Program-made: the position numbers and the translations under genes
The notes under the pieces: generated by a model
What the model was told of the DNA's origin: nothing
Seen by the model: only the letters and a program-made list of their open reading frames with translations
The model's database searches: none
In this document: in pieces, positions 43,093 to 52,512 of the stretch
Numbering within the stretch: the stretch's first letter is position 1
Layout: every line of letters starts with the position of its first letter
NCBI GenBank assembly: GCA_019359095.1
Contig: JAHHHZ010000036.1
Location: forward strand, 372,001-436,000
Source of the DNA: Pleurocapsa minor HA4230-MV1
Lineage (GTDB): Bacteria > Cyanobacteriota > Cyanobacteriia > Cyanobacteriales > Xenococcaceae
Length of the DNA: 64,000 bases
Direction: 5' to 3'

Positions 43093-44427
43093 CTACTTGC
43101 GCCAGGTAAAATAAAAAGTTGCTCCTTCCCCAAGTTGAGATTCGACCCATATTTTGCCTCCTTGACTTTCGACAATCTTTTTGACAATTGAGAGACCAAT
43201 GCCTGTGCTTTCAATCGAGTCTCTAGCTTGCAGAGTTTGGAAGATGGTGAAGATGCGATCGTGATACTGCGGATCGATCCCTAATCCGTCATCTTGCACG
43301 CCAAATTGATAAAACTCCTCTTGTTCTTCTACCAAGATGGTAATTTTGCCCTGTTGTTGATGATGATATTTAATCGCATTGCTAATTAAGTTGGTAAAAA
43401 CTTGCTGTAATGAAAGGGCTTGGGTGGTTAAGGTAGGTAGATTAGGCGGAACTTCAATTTCAAATTCTGGGGGAGGAGAGAGAAAATCGATCGCCTCATT
43501 GATTAATTCGCTTAAATTAACAACTGTGACTGAGATATTTTGCCTCCCCACACGAGAATATTCTAATAAACCTTGGATCAAGCCATCCATCCGCTTAACC
43601 CGAGACTGCATGAGATCGAGTTGCTGTTGATTTTCGGCGGGAATTTGTCCCTCTAGATCTTCACTCAACCAAGTTGCTAAATTCGAGATCGCCCTTAGTG
43701 GTGCTTTGAGATCGTGAGAGGTGACGTAAGCAAAATGATCTAACTCCCGATTACGGTTTTTCAGCAAAGATGTAATTTTAAGTAATTCTCGGTTAGACCA
43801 TTCCAACTCGATCGCCTTTTCTTTCAGGGAATTTTCTGCCTGTTTTCTAATTTCTAATTCTCTTTGTAAACTATCTAATAACTCAGCCTGCTGGATGGCG
43901 ATCGCTAACTGGACTGATAATTTGTCTAATAATTCCACTTCATTAGTTAGCCAATGACGGGGACTGCTACACTGATGAGCAATTAGTAAACCCCAAAGCT
44001 GAGGACATTTTGGTGCTGAACTAGGTGCAAGTAATAGAGGGCAAACTATATGGGCTTTGACCTGAAACTCTTCTAAGAGCTTAATATGACATGAGGACAG
44101 TCCATATTCATGAATATCATCAATTGCCAAAGTTTCGCCTTGTTCATATCTAGCTGCACCTTGTTCTTGAAAGCAGGTATCGACTATATTTTGTCCCCAA
44201 GATTTTTTCCAACCAAGTTTGACTGACTCAGCAACAATATCACCACTCAGATCTGAGGTAAATCGATAGATTACTACGCGATCGCAATTGATTAAAAGCT
44301 GTACTTCTTTAACTGCGGTATCAAGTATTTCTGATAAATCTAATGATTTACGAATCCGCAAAGCAGTTTCTGCAATCAACTGTTGTTGCCGAATGTTCAT
44401 ACTGGGGATTACTTGTTTATTGTTCAT
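43093..44427 (-). CDS. DXCF-type cyanobacteriochrome histidine kinase
   Basis: The 444-residue protein has a GAF domain (about 18-180) and a histidine kinase (about 225-444). The GAF contains the canonical bilin-attachment Cys-His in GLSSCHIKLLEEFQVKAH (C113-H114) and a second Cys in a D-x-C-F motif, VDTCF (C85), 28 residues earlier, as in TePixJ. This is the signature of dual-cysteine cyanobacteriochromes that sense blue/green-type light. The kinase has phosphoacceptor His238 in TSHDLKAPL, an N-box NLISNAIKYH and G-boxes DDGLGID and GIGLSIVKKI. It overlaps the upstream EcsC-like gene by 4 nt. No response regulator is nearby. Confidence 0.88.
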   Translation of the reverse strand: MNNKQVIPSMNIRQQQLIAETALRIRKSLDLSEILDTAVKEVQLLINCDRVVIYRFTSDLSGDIVAESVKLGWKKSWGQNIVDTCFQEQGAARYEQGETLAIDDIHEYGLSSCHIKLLEEFQVKAHIVCPLLLAPSSAPKCPQLWGLLIAHQCSSPRHWLTNEVELLDKLSVQLAIAIQQAELLDSLQRELEIRKQAENSLKEKAIELEWSNRELLKITSLLKNRNRELDHFAYVTSHDLKAPLRAISNLATWLSEDLEGQIPAENQQQLDLMQSRVKRMDGLIQGLLEYSRVGRQNISVTVVNLSELINEAIDFLSPPPEFEIEVPPNLPTLTTQALSLQQVFTNLISNAIKYHHQQQGKITILVEEQEEFYQFGVQDDGLGIDPQYHDRIFTIFQTLQARDSIESTGIGLSIVKKIVESQGGKIWVESQLGEGATFYFTWRK

Positions 44428-45437
44428 TTTTCACTGCTGAGCGCTGACAAATCTAGATTGAATTTAATGGCGATTTGACTCAAAATTTCTTGTTCTTTTG
44501 GGGTAATATTACCTTGAGAAATAGCAATGTCATAACATCTTTTCCAAGTTAAAGATGCAAACTCAGGAATTAATTCTTCAAGTAATGCCGATAAATCATG
44601 ACGTTGTTTGAGATTGACGGCAATAGTTTCGACAGAAGAAGGCGATATTGTTTTTACTTGAGGTAAGATTTCTGCCCAAGTTTGCTCTGGATAACTTACC
44701 TGGATCATATGCGCCAAGATCCGATCCATGATTTCAGACTGTTTTAAAGCTACTTGCCAATCTGTATCAGTTTTTGTCTGCATCGAGACTTCTGAATGAT
44801 TAACTTTGGCTTGATAAAAACGACAGGCTGTTTGCCCCAAAACATATAGCATAGCTGCATTTGTCGAAGCACCGATCACTGCGCCAATTCCTGGAATAAT
44901 CTCCACCACGCTTAAACTTGTTTTTAAAACATCTGCGCCTAAAGATAAACCAAAAATTGCCAAAACTTCTCCTCGTCTGGCAGGTTCATTTAGATCTAAG
45001 TCATAAGCTGCTGCAATTTCATAGACCATTTCCGTTTGCAGCTTGGTGGTGGCAATTAATTCTATACCCAAAAAGAGGGCTGCAATGGGAGGTATGATAT
45101 TAGTCAGTAGTCCTAAGCGTCCACCTGACCAAGTTTTCTGAATGATTAAACGCTGGGCAATTTGATCTGCTGTTTCATGAGGATATTGCGATCGCATTTC
45201 CGCCACAACTTGCTTGATTTTGGTAGTATCTGCTTTACCGAGAAAGGGCTTTATCCAGTCTAAGCCAATGAGCTTATCTGCTGCTTGCAGTACAGGGTTA
45301 GAAGAAATCCATTCTAAAGTCTCTCCTGTAGATACAGTGGTTTTTTCTAAGATTTTTTGAGTTTCGGCAGTTGCAGCTTCAGTTAAATTGCTTACGGTTG
45401 AAATTACTTCAGCAATAAAATTGGTTGGGGAATTCAT
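44424..45437 (-). CDS. EcsC-like membrane-associated protein, coupled to the photoreceptor kinase
   Basis: The 337-residue protein resembles EcsC-type proteins: a helical N-terminus, then LGLLTNIIPPIAALFLGIEL and a second hydrophobic segment SVVEIIPGIGAVIGASTNAAML. AAAYDLDLNEPARRGEVLAIF is a recognisable family-like motif. A tellurite-resistance TerB-like tail, ITPKEQEILSQIAIKFNLDL, may be present. Its TGA overlaps the kinase ATG (ATGA, 4 nt), so translation of the two is coupled. The function is unknown; a membrane link for the photosensor is a plausible idea. Confidence 0.6.
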   Translation of the reverse strand: MNSPTNFIAEVISTVSNLTEAATAETQKILEKTTVSTGETLEWISSNPVLQAADKLIGLDWIKPFLGKADTTKIKQVVAEMRSQYPHETADQIAQRLIIQKTWSGGRLGLLTNIIPPIAALFLGIELIATTKLQTEMVYEIAAAYDLDLNEPARRGEVLAIFGLSLGADVLKTSLSVVEIIPGIGAVIGASTNAAMLYVLGQTACRFYQAKVNHSEVSMQTKTDTDWQVALKQSEIMDRILAHMIQVSYPEQTWAEILPQVKTISPSSVETIAVNLKQRHDLSALLEELIPEFASLTWKRCYDIAISQGNITPKEQEILSQIAIKFNLDLSALSSEK

Positions 45438-45495
45438 GTTAAATGTTGGATAACTGTTATGGGTTGCTTGACAATTAATCGATCTTTAAATGATA

Positions 45496-45542
45496 TTAAA
45501 AATCCTGACTGCATGACCTAAGATGGTTGATACAGCCAGGAT
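45496..45542 (-). terminator. Terminator of the 45639-45980 gene
   Basis: On the minus strand an ATCCTGGCTG stem pairs with CAGTCAGGAT (one mismatch) and is followed by TTTTTAAT. It lies about 95 nt after the stop of the small exported protein gene. Confidence 0.6.
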
Positions 45543-45638
45543 ATTTATTAAAAGCTAGGAATAATTAGTTTGAACCTAAAAGCCGAAGATTATTTTTTTG
45601 ATGTTTGACGCTTTAATAATATGGCTTTGAATTAGCTT

Positions 45639-45980
45639 CTATTTAGTTAAGTTGTCAAAGAAATTAGCTGCTTTGTCTTTAACGCTGGTGGCATCCGTTT
45701 CATCGGGTGAAACCATTTTCTCTTGATCTGCTGCACCCTGTACTTCGTTCAATCCTTTTTGCGACTCTTTCGTTACTTCTTCAATTCCCAGAGGAGCAGA
45801 ACGAGCAACATCATCTGTTTTGTCTTGAATATTGTTTAGTCTCGCTTCGCCGTCAGTAGTTTTACTGGTCACTGCTTGAGCAGGGTTAGCAACCGAAAGA
45901 AATAGTAATCCACATACAAATACAGTTAATACAGCACGAATAGAAGACTTTAACCAGTTGTTTAACTTGTTGAATGACAT
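45639..45980 (-). CDS. Small exported protein, unknown
   Basis: A 113-residue protein with a clear signal peptide: basic start, then AVLTVFVCGLLFLSV and an ANPAQA cleavage site near residue 36. The mature part is charged, helical and hydrophilic (IQDKTDDVARSAPLGIEEV, KAANFFDNL) with no cysteines, resembling small stress-induced cyanobacterial exported proteins. No family can be named with certainty. A terminator follows. Confidence 0.6.
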   Translation of the reverse strand: MSFNKLNNWLKSSIRAVLTVFVCGLLFLSVANPAQAVTSKTTDGEARLNNIQDKTDDVARSAPLGIEEVTKESQKGLNEVQGAADQEKMVSPDETDATSVKDKAANFFDNLTK

Positions 45981-46275
45981 AAACTGACCTCAAAATATGA
46001 TTCTTAATTATTCTCTATAATGACTGCGATCGCTTTGTAACAACATCCCACCAAAGATATAAAGTCTTGGCTTAAGTTAACTGCTAAAAGACAATTATTA
46101 TCTTAGCAATCCATCTAAAGGTATATTTTTAATCTAGTCAGAAAATACAAATTACACCGTAACTCTCAAATTTTCCTGCAAAAAACTTGTTTTGCTCCAG
46201 CTTCAACGAAACGATCTATCATAAAAATATTTCATTAAATAAATTATTAGCAAGTATAAGTACAAGTATAAAGTT

Positions 46276-47106
46276 ATGATAAATTATCACTTGTCAAAAA
46301 GACAAACTTGGTTTCAGCTATTATTAGCAACGTCCGTCATTACTGTTAGTAATATTTCAGTATCGGCATCACAAAGCTTGGCGATTGACATTACTGACGT
46401 AATTAAAGGTACAGTGCAGTACGTTCAGATAGCAAATATTTCTGATGAACAGGAAATCGAAATCGGCAAACAGACCAATCAACAGGTGTTAAGCCAGTAT
46501 CAGCTTTATAATAATTCGCAGATTCAGCAATACGTCAGCGATCTGGGACAAGAGTTGGTTAGTGCTAGCGATAGTCGAGACATTCCATTTAATTTTCAGG
46601 TAGTTAGCAGCGACGAAGTTAATGCCTTTGCTACTCCTGGCGGATTTGTTTACGTTACTACTGGCTTATTAAAAACTGCCGAAAATAGAGCGCAATTAGC
46701 ATCCGTAATGGCTCACGAGATTGCTCACATCAATGAAAAGCACGGTGTGAAAGCTTTGAAGCAGGCGGTGGCAGCTCAAGGGATCGCTGGAGCAGCAGGA
46801 GTAGAAACTAGTCAGTTGGCGCAAATAGCTTACCAATTAACGCTAGACTTACCTCAAAGCCGCTCTTTTGAATATGAAGCCGATAATAGCGGTTTAAAGA
46901 TATTACAGCAGTCTGGCTATCCTGCCCAGGCTTTTGCTGACTTTCTCGCTAAATTAGAAAGCAGTGGCAACACACCAGAATTTATTCGTACCCATCCTAC
47001 CAGCGAGAATAGAATTAAAGCGATTTCTCAAAATACCCAAATTTCCAATAGCAACAAAGGACAAGATCCTACAGAGTATAGTAATAACGTACTTTCTTTG
47101 CTTTAA
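46276..47106 (+). CDS. M48-family metalloprotease, BepA-like
   Basis: The 276-residue protein has an N-terminal signal peptide (about 10-36) and a Zn-metallopeptidase domain: HEIAH (147-151) in SVMAHEIAHINEKHG and the downstream ligand E201 in SFEYEADNSGLKIL, preceded by FATPGGFVYVTTGLL. This matches periplasmic M48 peptidases such as LoiP and BepA, which police outer-membrane proteins. It lacks the TPR half of BepA. It stands alone and is likely periplasmic. Confidence 0.9.
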   Translation: MINYHLSKRQTWFQLLLATSVITVSNISVSASQSLAIDITDVIKGTVQYVQIANISDEQEIEIGKQTNQQVLSQYQLYNNSQIQQYVSDLGQELVSASDSRDIPFNFQVVSSDEVNAFATPGGFVYVTTGLLKTAENRAQLASVMAHEIAHINEKHGVKALKQAVAAQGIAGAAGVETSQLAQIAYQLTLDLPQSRSFEYEADNSGLKILQQSGYPAQAFADFLAKLESSGNTPEFIRTHPTSENRIKAISQNTQISNSNKGQDPTEYSNNVLSLL

Positions 47107-47125
47107 GAAAATTAGTTAAAAGCAG

Positions 47126-47176
47126 TAAAGCGATCGCATTGTTGAAGTTGGTGTGGACAGGCGATCGCCAAAATTA
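47126..47176. repeat. 52-nt direct repeat, copy a
   Basis: The block from GCGATCGCATTGTTGAAG to CAGGCGATCGCCAAA is repeated with about 90 % identity at 47282-47333 in the same orientation. Both ends are HIP1-type octamers. Confidence 0.8.
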
Positions 47177-47198
47177 TCAGCAATAAAAATAAAAAGGA

Positions 47199-47273
47199 AT
47201 GATAGAAGATGGCGATGATATTCCACAACCATCTAGTTTTGTTGAATACATAGAAACGCAAATTCCCGCTTAA
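47199..47273 (+). pseudogene. Possible remnant of a HicB-type antitoxin C-terminus
   Basis: A 24-codon reading frame from ATG at 47199 to TAA gives MIEDGDDIPQPSSFVEYIET, which resembles the EDG-x-IP-x-PS end of HicB-like antitoxins. The upstream part of such a protein is missing, and no HicA toxin is present. It sits between two 52-nt direct repeats. The identification is tentative because the match is short. Confidence 0.35.
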
Positions 47274-47281
47274 ATGAATTG

Positions 47282-47333
47282 TAAACGCGATCGTATTGTT
47301 AGAGTTGGTGCGGACAGGCGATCGCCAAACTAT
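47282..47333. repeat. 52-nt direct repeat, copy b
   Basis: Second copy of the repeat at 47126-47176, beginning GCGATCGTATTGTTAGAG, 156 nt apart start to start. The two copies bracket the possible antitoxin remnant. Confidence 0.8.
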
Positions 47334-47486
47334 GAGGGAATTACATTGACTTAAAAATACGTAACATTAGGTCTTAATTTAATTTTCAATTATGTGGTTA
47401 GGTGAATTGATGTTGACCTCTGTGTAGTAGTTTAAAACTTATAGCTAAAAAATAATCAGTTTGAACTCAAAATCATCAGGTTCATC

Positions 47487-47882
47487 ATGAAACCAACTTT
47501 TAAAAATACATTAGCGTGGGAGCAAGCTCAGGTGTTGATGCAGCCAGCTATGCTCAGAGTTATAGATAATATTCGTAAGGAAATAGAAAATTCTCATTGG
47601 AAAGGAACATATAAAGAGGTCACAGCACCGATCCCTGGCTATCACCTTTGTCTTACTTCCTCTAATTATCAAATAGAGATTGATATTTGGGAACTTTGTT
47701 ACAAGGTTTGTTTTCAAGAATATGAGCCAATTCAACACATCTTTAGTCAAGAGAATGAGGCTGCTTATCCCGTAGAAATAGATACTCGTCTTCTAGATGA
47801 TTTAGGAGAGGTGGACTGGCAGCTATTAGAATCTAAAGCGCAGCAGTCTGTGAGAAAAGTCTTTAGTACTCTCCCTGAATAA
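47487..47882 (+). CDS. Conserved small protein, unknown
   Basis: The 131-residue soluble protein starts MKPTFKNTLAWEQAQVLMQP and continues with NIRKEIENSHWKGTYKE, GYHLCLTSSNYQIEIDIWEL and a C-terminal VDTRLLDDLGEVDWQLLESK-like helix (EIDTRLLDDLGEVDWQ). It has three Cys and no signal. It looks like a small cyanobacterial conserved protein; I cannot name the family. It starts with ATG at 47487, 19 nt after TCAAAATC with no strong ribosome binding site. Confidence 0.55.
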   Translation: MKPTFKNTLAWEQAQVLMQPAMLRVIDNIRKEIENSHWKGTYKEVTAPIPGYHLCLTSSNYQIEIDIWELCYKVCFQEYEPIQHIFSQENEAAYPVEIDTRLLDDLGEVDWQLLESKAQQSVRKVFSTLPE

Positions 47883-47905
47883 TGACGTTGCTAAGTTTCT
47901 AGGAT

Positions 47906-48763
47906 TTACACGGCTAACCGACGATTGCCATACCATTGGCTCAAATCCTGCTCAATTTCATCCAGGATGGCGATCGCATCCATGATTGATTTTGCATCAA
48001 CTGATAACAAAGCAAACACGGTTTCAATCCGTTCTTGATATTTCTGTGGACAAAGCGCAAAGCTCTTGGCAATTGCCACTGCGCCCTTTTCATTCAATAA
48101 GTACTCTTCATTGAGTGCAAATAACACCTGATTCATACAAGCCACGCTGCGGAAACAACAGCCTGCTGCATAAGCAACATCACCGCGTGCAACTGCCTTT
48201 TGGGCAACAAACAGTGAGAAACTAATTTCCCAGGCAAACTTATTAATTGTGGCTTGTTTTAACCCAATTGGATAGAGTTTTGTTTTAGCCTTTAGAGCGT
48301 CTAAAATACCATCTGGATCGTAAAGTGGCAGACCAATGGCAACCTCACCCATATAAATGGAGGACACAAAGCCGTGGGGATGTCCAGGTTGATAATCAAT
48401 CGTGATTTTTCCCTCATGACAATCATCAATAACACCGTTAACCTGAGCCAGATCACGATAGAGAAAATCTACAGATATACCTTCTACTTTTAGCCAACCA
48501 CCACCATTGATCCATCTTCCCCATTCACCAATTGAGGTAATTAAATTTGCGCGATGGTTATCGTCAAGTTCAGAAGCAAGATGATTTAGAGAAATTAGAT
48601 CAAATGAACTCTCTGGTTTGTAATAAATTCCCAGATCCACATCTGACTTTTGGGTATAATTACCTCTTGCTCTGGAACCCCCTAAAGCGATCGCTGCAAT
48701 TCCCTGAATTGATCGCAAACGGGCTACAACGCGCTCTATGAATTGAGGTAGCTGCTCATTCAT
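47906..48763 (-). CDS. Nucleotidyltransferase-domain protein
   Basis: The protein is a Pol-beta-fold nucleotidyltransferase of the aminoglycoside-adenylyltransferase type: IAALGGSRARGNYTQKSDVDLGI-like motif (GGSRARGN then SDVDLGIYY) and a helical C-terminal domain (AGCCFRSVACMNQVLFALNE). The start is set at ATG 48763, with GGAG 7 nt before it; a longer frame upstream to 48868 has no such site and an unlike composition. It is 285 residues. It might modify a small molecule or a protein; substrate unknown. Confidence 0.8.
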   Translation of the reverse strand: MNEQLPQFIERVVARLRSIQGIAAIALGGSRARGNYTQKSDVDLGIYYKPESSFDLISLNHLASELDDNHRANLITSIGEWGRWINGGGWLKVEGISVDFLYRDLAQVNGVIDDCHEGKITIDYQPGHPHGFVSSIYMGEVAIGLPLYDPDGILDALKAKTKLYPIGLKQATINKFAWEISFSLFVAQKAVARGDVAYAAGCCFRSVACMNQVLFALNEEYLLNEKGAVAIAKSFALCPQKYQERIETVFALLSVDAKSIMDAIAILDEIEQDLSQWYGNRRLAV

Positions 48764-49108
48764 GTTAGCTCCATTTTTAGCTTTATTTTCACCCCCAATC
48801 CAAAAAAAATGGCATATGTTAGATGTTATCAAACAAGTTTCCCAGCATATACCATACCTGAGCCACACACAAACTATACATCACCGTATGATATTTCACT
48901 TTGGCATTTTTGCATCATAGCCGATAGCGTATACCGCAGTAAGGAAAAATCAAGTTCGGCAACGCGAAGTTTGCGAACTTGATACTATACTACTCAACAA
49001 ATTAATCGATTTCGTGAAACCGTTTAGGCAATGGTAGATAATCACCACCGTAGCAGTGAAGGGAAAAGTCATTGCCTAGCAGGCACGGCGATCTAATTTA
49101 TATTCTGA
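48764..49108. other. Intergenic region between the nucleotidyltransferase and glgB
   Basis: 345 nt. It contains a hairpin CAAGTTCG ... CGAACTTG (48951-48981) of the same AACGCGAAG style as other interspersed repeats, and a long inverted pair AGGCAATG ... CATTGCCT (about 49026-49078) that may act as a weak terminator for glgB. No gene was seen. Confidence 0.5.
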
Positions 49109-51403
49109 TTAATTCCCTTCCAAAGCTGCCTGAGTTTTTTTGCGGTCTAGCTTCAACATCAAGACACCTAAAGGAGGCAAACAGAGGTCTAACGAAAAAG
49201 GCATATTGTGGCAAGACCAATCATCAGTCCATTTACCACCATAGTTACCCATATTGCTGCCGCCATACTTGCCAGCATCACTGTTAAATATTTCGGTATA
49301 AAAACCCTTTTCAGGAACACCAATTCGATAGTGACTGTGGGGTTGAGGAGTGAAATTACACACGGCAACTATAAACTCGTTAGGATCTTTGCCTCGACGA
49401 ATAAATGCCACGACGCTATGACGATTATCGCTACAGTCGATCCATTGGAAACCTTCTTCTTCAAAATCTCTGCTATATAGTGCGGGTTCACTCTTATAGA
49501 TCCTATTTAGATCACAAAAAAACTGCTTCAAAGCTTTGTGACTATGATAGTTGAGGAGATCCCATTCTAGATCTATCCAAACATTCCACTCACTCCACTG
49601 GGCAAATTCCATGCTCATAAACATAGTCTTTTTGCCAGGATGGGTAAACATATAGCCAAACAAACAACGCACGTTAGCAAATTTTTGCCATTCGTCCCCA
49701 GGCATCTTACCAATGATATTGCTTTTCCCATGTACAATTTCATCATGAGATAGCGCCAGCATGTAGTTTTCGCTGTGGTGATACCACATACTGAAAGTCA
49801 GGTTGTTTTGATGAAATTGGCGAAACCAGGGATCCATGCTGAAATAATCCAACATATCGTGCATCCAGCCCATATTCCACTTCATATTGAAGCCTAAACC
49901 ACCAGTATAGGTAGGCCAGGAAACCATAGGCCAAGAGGTAGATTCTTCAGCGATAGATAGTACCCCTGGATAGTAGCTAAACAACAAACTGTTGACCTGA
50001 CGTAAGAAATTTGCAGCTTCGATATTTTCACAACCACCATATTCGTTGGCAATCCACTCTCCATCTTTACGGCAGTAGTTGAGATAAAGCATTGAGGCTA
50101 CTGCATCGACTCTAATACCATCGATATGATATTTATCAAACCAGAAGAGGGCATTTGCTACTAGGAAATTACGTACTTCGTTGCGATGATAGTTAAAAAC
50201 CAAAGTTCCCCATTCCTTATGTTCACCCTTGCGCGGATCGCTATGTTCGTAGAGGTGAGTTCCATCAAAAAATGCTAAACCATGACCATCTTTCGGGAAA
50301 TGACCAGGAACCCAGTCAACAATTATGCCAATGCCATTTTGATGACATTGATCGACTAGGTACATAAAATCTTCTGGGTTACCATAACGGGAAGTGGGAG
50401 CGTAGTACCCAGTTACTTGATATCCCCATGAACCATCAAAAGGATGTTCGGCAATAGGTAGAACCTCAATATGGGTATAACCCAATTCTTTAACATAGGG
50501 AATTAGTTTATCTACCAACTCGTAATAACTCAAAAAACGGGCTTCTTGTTTCCACTCTGAAACAGGAATTGGTTCTGTTTTCCCAGAAAGCAACTTTGTT
50601 GGTTCATCTGCCGAACCGTGCATCCAAGAACCTAAATGAAGTTCGTAAATCGAGATTGGTTGTTCTAAAGGAGTGCTACGACGACGTTTTGCCATCCATT
50701 CTGCATCGTTCCATTGATAGCTATCGAGATCGGCCACAATTGAGGCTGTTTTAGGTCTAACTTCTTGCTGAAAACCATAAGGATCGGATTTTTCGTAGAT
50801 ATGTCCTTCCCAGTTTTTAACCTCATATTTATAAGCAGCACCATAAGTTATTTCAGGAACAAATAATTCCCAAATACCACTACTGCCTTTGCGCATCTGG
50901 TGCTTTCTGCCATCCCAACTATTAAAATCGCCTAACACAGATACATTGCGAGCATTAGGGGCCCAAAGAGCAAAATACACCCCCGCAACACCGTCTATCT
51001 TGGTACTGTGTGCGCCCAACTTCTCGTAAATACGATGATGATTTCCTTCAGCAAAGAGATGAATATCAAGATCTGTCAGTCTTGGTGAATCAAAGGCGTA
51101 GGGATCGTGAATAACTTTTTCGTTATCTCCTTCTTTGATCCGTAGTTGATAGTTAGCTAGCTGAGGATTTTTAACGACACAAACAAAGAAATGGGGGTTA
51201 TGCATTGGTTGCATAGGATACTCAGTTCTTTCTTCGGGACAAACCACCCAGGCAGCAGAAGCATCGGGAAGATAGGCACGAATTACCCAGCTGTGAACTT
51301 TTCCGTTCTCTTCATAAGGATGACGACCTAATACTTCAAAGGGATTGTGGTGAAGATTGTGAACGATCTGATTAACTTGTTCGGGAGCAATGGTAAGAGA
51401 CAT
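49109..51403 (-). CDS. glgB: 1,4-alpha-glucan branching enzyme
   Basis: GlgB introduces alpha-1,6 branches in glycogen. The 764-residue protein has N-terminal CBM48-type domains, then the GH13 barrel: the [20 protein letters not shown] block, [16 protein letters not shown] with the nucleophile Asp, [10 protein letters not shown] with the acid Glu, and SHDEIVHGK with the third Asp. It ends with the beta-sandwich domain. Length and motifs are typical of cyanobacterial GlgB. A GH57 protein gene lies 1.1 kb upstream on the same strand. Confidence 0.95.
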   Translation of the reverse strand: MSLTIAPEQVNQIVHNLHHNPFEVLGRHPYEENGKVHSWVIRAYLPDASAAWVVCPEERTEYPMQPMHNPHFFVCVVKNPQLANYQLRIKEGDNEKVIHDPYAFDSPRLTDLDIHLFAEGNHHRIYEKLGAHSTKIDGVAGVYFALWAPNARNVSVLGDFNSWDGRKHQMRKGSSGIWELFVPEITYGAAYKYEVKNWEGHIYEKSDPYGFQQEVRPKTASIVADLDSYQWNDAEWMAKRRRSTPLEQPISIYELHLGSWMHGSADEPTKLLSGKTEPIPVSEWKQEARFLSYYELVDKLIPYVKELGYTHIEVLPIAEHPFDGSWGYQVTGYYAPTSRYGNPEDFMYLVDQCHQNGIGIIVDWVPGHFPKDGHGLAFFDGTHLYEHSDPRKGEHKEWGTLVFNYHRNEVRNFLVANALFWFDKYHIDGIRVDAVASMLYLNYCRKDGEWIANEYGGCENIEAANFLRQVNSLLFSYYPGVLSIAEESTSWPMVSWPTYTGGLGFNMKWNMGWMHDMLDYFSMDPWFRQFHQNNLTFSMWYHHSENYMLALSHDEIVHGKSNIIGKMPGDEWQKFANVRCLFGYMFTHPGKKTMFMSMEFAQWSEWNVWIDLEWDLLNYHSHKALKQFFCDLNRIYKSEPALYSRDFEEEGFQWIDCSDNRHSVVAFIRRGKDPNEFIVAVCNFTPQPHSHYRIGVPEKGFYTEIFNSDAGKYGGSNMGNYGGKWTDDWSCHNMPFSLDLCLPPLGVLMLKLDRKKTQAALEGN

Positions 51404-51585
51404 TTAAAGTATCAATATCGGGGGTGTATATTATGTGGTCAGTTTGTTAAAAAAGACGCTGAACAGGCATTAATTGAAGCCAGTCAGAAAATTAAAGCTG
51501 CAATTTTATTTATACTGTTTGTAAGAATACTTTAACTATTTTTAAGCACAATACAAATAAATTATTGATTTTTAGCTAAAATGCT

Positions 51586-51897
51586 TTAATAAAAAGGAAT
51601 TATAGTCTGAATCAGTTTTCTAATCTGTAGCAAAAAGATAAGTTGCTGAATATCTTCGTTGATTTGGGGATCAAAACGTGATTCTCGCAACCTTGCCTGT
51701 AGTTCCTCGTATTCACTAGCCGACAATGGTTTACCATCTACAGGCGATCGCCCTTCAAAAATGATCTCTGTACGCAAAATTTCTTCGGGAACATCTTCGG
51801 CAGGAGGCAGGGCAAAACACGCTAAAGGTTGAAGGCAACTAAGTAAGAGGATTACTAAAGTTGTTTTGCTTAAAGAAAGGATGTGAAAATTAATCAA
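51586..51897 (-). CDS. Small exported protein, unknown
   Basis: A 103-residue protein with a signal peptide (KTTLVILLLSCLQPLACFA, about 11-29). The mature part is acidic then basic: ALPPAEDVPEEILRTEIIFE, a GRSPVDGKPLSASEYEELQA segment and a helical IRKLIQTIIPFY end. It looks like a conserved cyanobacterial exported protein of unknown function. It lies between glgB and the 52014 gene. Confidence 0.6.
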   Translation of the reverse strand: MINFHILSLSKTTLVILLLSCLQPLACFALPPAEDVPEEILRTEIIFEGRSPVDGKPLSASEYEELQARLRESRFDPQINEDIQQLIFLLQIRKLIQTIIPFY

Positions 51898-52013
51898 ATT
51901 TTTGGATTAAATAGTAATTCTTAGCTCTACTGTAGCGATAATAAATGCCAGTTTTCTGGTAAGTATATATAAACGTGTTTTGTGTCGCTAGTTTTACCTA
52001 CTTTGAATTATTG

Positions 52014-52226
52014 ATGTCATCCTTATCGCAACGTTTAGCTGTGTTTCGACAGCTTCCTTTAAGAGCGCAATTAGCAACTATTACTTCTACCAAGGCTAAC
52101 AGCGTTCTGAGTCAGAAACACGAGTATATTGCTAGCTTGGAACAAATTCATGCTGAATCCTTAGCCAAAGCTACTGAGGCAGAAAAGTTAGTGTATCACA
52201 AGGCAAAAGATTTGCTCGGAAATTAA
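52014..52226 (+). CDS. Small helical protein, unknown
   Basis: From ATG 52014 the product is 70 residues: MSSLSQRLAVFRQLPLRAQL, then helical, charged sequence to AKDLLGN. A longer frame from GTG 51975 adds 13 residues of hydrophobic leader that does not resemble the rest, so the ATG is preferred. No recognised domain. Confidence 0.5.
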   Translation: MSSLSQRLAVFRQLPLRAQLATITSTKANSVLSQKHEYIASLEQIHAESLAKATEAEKLVYHKAKDLLGN

Positions 52227-52243
52227 GTATGGCTATGATTATC

Positions 52244-52374
52244 AGTAGGTAGGTCAAATTAATTAGAAGACAGTCTGGTAGGGAATTAGGGAATTAGGGA
52301 ATTAGGGAGAGATAACTAATTACCATTAAAATCTATCTTGTTTTTGGTTTTATATTTAATTCCGCCTAGCTACT
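52244..52374. mobile_element. MITE-like element with AGTAGGTAGG ends (relative of 39958-40167)
   Basis: AGTAGGTAGGTCAAATTAAT at the left and the inverse ATTAATT-like TTTAATTCCGCCTAGCTACT at the right are related to the ends of the 39958 element. The 131-bp interior holds a GGGAATTA tandem at 52280-52310. No gene. Confidence 0.5.
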
Positions 52375-52421
52375 TAAGTAAGGCAAGACTAATCCCACCT
52401 TACCTATTGTGATTGATTTGG

Positions 52422-52468
52422 AGCTAAAAGCTAAAAGCTAAGAGCTAACAGCTAACAGCTAACAGCTA
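52422..52468. repeat. Heptanucleotide array (AAAAGCT / AACAGCT)n
   Basis: Six 7-nt units, beginning as AAAAGCT and changing to AACAGCT, precede the GH57 gene end. Confidence 0.9.
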
Positions 52469-52512
52469 TAAACATCATTACTAGCAAGCTCAAATAACAA
52501 CTTGCCAAGATC

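Noticed and set aside
48764-48868. 35-residue N-terminal extension of the nucleotidyltransferase
   Set aside because: The GGAG site before ATG 48763 and the odd composition of the extension favour the shorter protein.
49026-49078. AGGCAATG...CATTGCCT as a strong glgB terminator or mobile element
   Set aside because: The loop is long and there is no U-tract or target duplication; left as a weak structural note.
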